The notes under the pieces were generated by a model. That model was not told the DNA's origin. It was given only the letters and a program-made list of their open reading frames with translations, and made no database searches. Shown here in pieces: positions 63,923-64,000 of a stretch of DNA of 64,000 bases (position 1 is its first letter; each line of letters starts with the position of its first letter). The position numbers and the translations under genes were made by a program. This DNA is from Phycisphaerae bacterium (GTDB lineage: Bacteria; Planctomycetota; Phycisphaerae; Phycisphaerales; UBA1924): the NCBI GenBank assembly GCA_030432255.1, contig JAUIHS010000004.1:150461-214460 (forward strand). The letters are read 5' to 3'.

Positions 63923-63952
63923 TGTGTCACTTTTGTGTTCAGATCGTGTGAA
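63923..63952 (-). promoter_or_regulatory. Candidate Pho box upstream of pstS
   Basis: Minus strand heptamers TTCACAC (63952-63946), TGAACAC (63941-63935) and TGACACA (63929-63923) begin 11 and 12 bp apart, as in PhoB/PhoP direct-repeat boxes. It lies about 70-100 bp before the pstS start. Confidence 0.5.
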
Positions 63953-64000
63953 GGCGACTTGCAGATTCCGCCAAGAGACCCTGGGTCCGGCAGCCGCTCA

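Noticed and set aside
62770..63951. 393-codon plus-strand open frame
   Set aside because: Antisense of pstS, with low-complexity Val/Glu/Gly composition typical of a shadow frame.

Overview
This 64 kb window is high-GC, gene-dense bacterial chromosome with genes on both strands and no sign of a phage, transposase, CRISPR array or complete RNA gene. It most resembles a Planctomycetota genome, probably class Phycisphaerae. The grounds are: (i) many secreted proteins carrying EF-hand/dockerin-like pairs (DxNGDGxVDxxDL) or a PEP-CTERM-like tail ending in RRRR; (ii) three membrane proteins with a CxxCGYxxxxxxxCPECG zinc ribbon; (iii) many genes with no Shine-Dalgarno but a TATCAT/TACAAT-like -10 element close to the start codon. 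The assignment is inferred from gene content.

Layout: 1-3.4 kb, 3' truncated cysteine desulfurase and the nrfHA ammonia-forming nitrite reductase pair. 3.5-12.8 kb, a giant secreted repeat protein, an AraC/GyrI regulator, a GntR / membrane protein / M16 peptidase operon, a small membrane protein with a pseudopilin-like C-terminus, and a HAF-repeat surface protein. 13-21 kb, an unrecognised 405-residue protein, a zinc-ribbon membrane protein, a BLUF photoreceptor, a SatD-like/DUF3307 pair, a dockerin-like protein, cytochrome b562, a PilZ-like protein and a threonine/serine dehydratase. 21-32.5 kb, five secreted surface proteins, a pseudokinase, and a PAS + MCP pair that looks like a split aerotaxis receptor. 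32.5-49.2 kb, a large hybrid histidine kinase, rhodanese, a lipoprotein, typA, a ClC channel with CBS domains, a WG-repeat protein flanked by direct repeats, topA, miaA, pgk, a PilT-type ATPase and another lipoprotein. 49.3-58.8 kb, two more secreted proteins, a zinc-ribbon/GspG-like protein, a UVR-motif protein, a glycosyltransferase, panC, gcvT and a frameshifted biotin-dependent carboxylase beta subunit. 58.8-63.9 kb (minus strand), a complete pstS-pstC-pstA-pstB-phoU phosphate uptake operon with a candidate Pho box.

Functional themes are respiratory nitrite ammonification, phosphate acquisition, environmental sensing (BLUF, PAS/MCP, PilZ, hybrid kinase) and an unusually large exported surface-protein set. 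Structures not explained by genes include a family of G-rich tandem intergenic repeats that mostly follow stop codons with the G-rich strand in the sense orientation, six genes predicted to be leaderless, an extra periplasmic domain of about 135 residues inside PstA, and several strong inverted repeats. I see no single undescribed multi-gene system; the best leads are the PstA insertion, the repeat vocabulary, the split aerotaxis pair and the direct-repeat-flanked WG gene.
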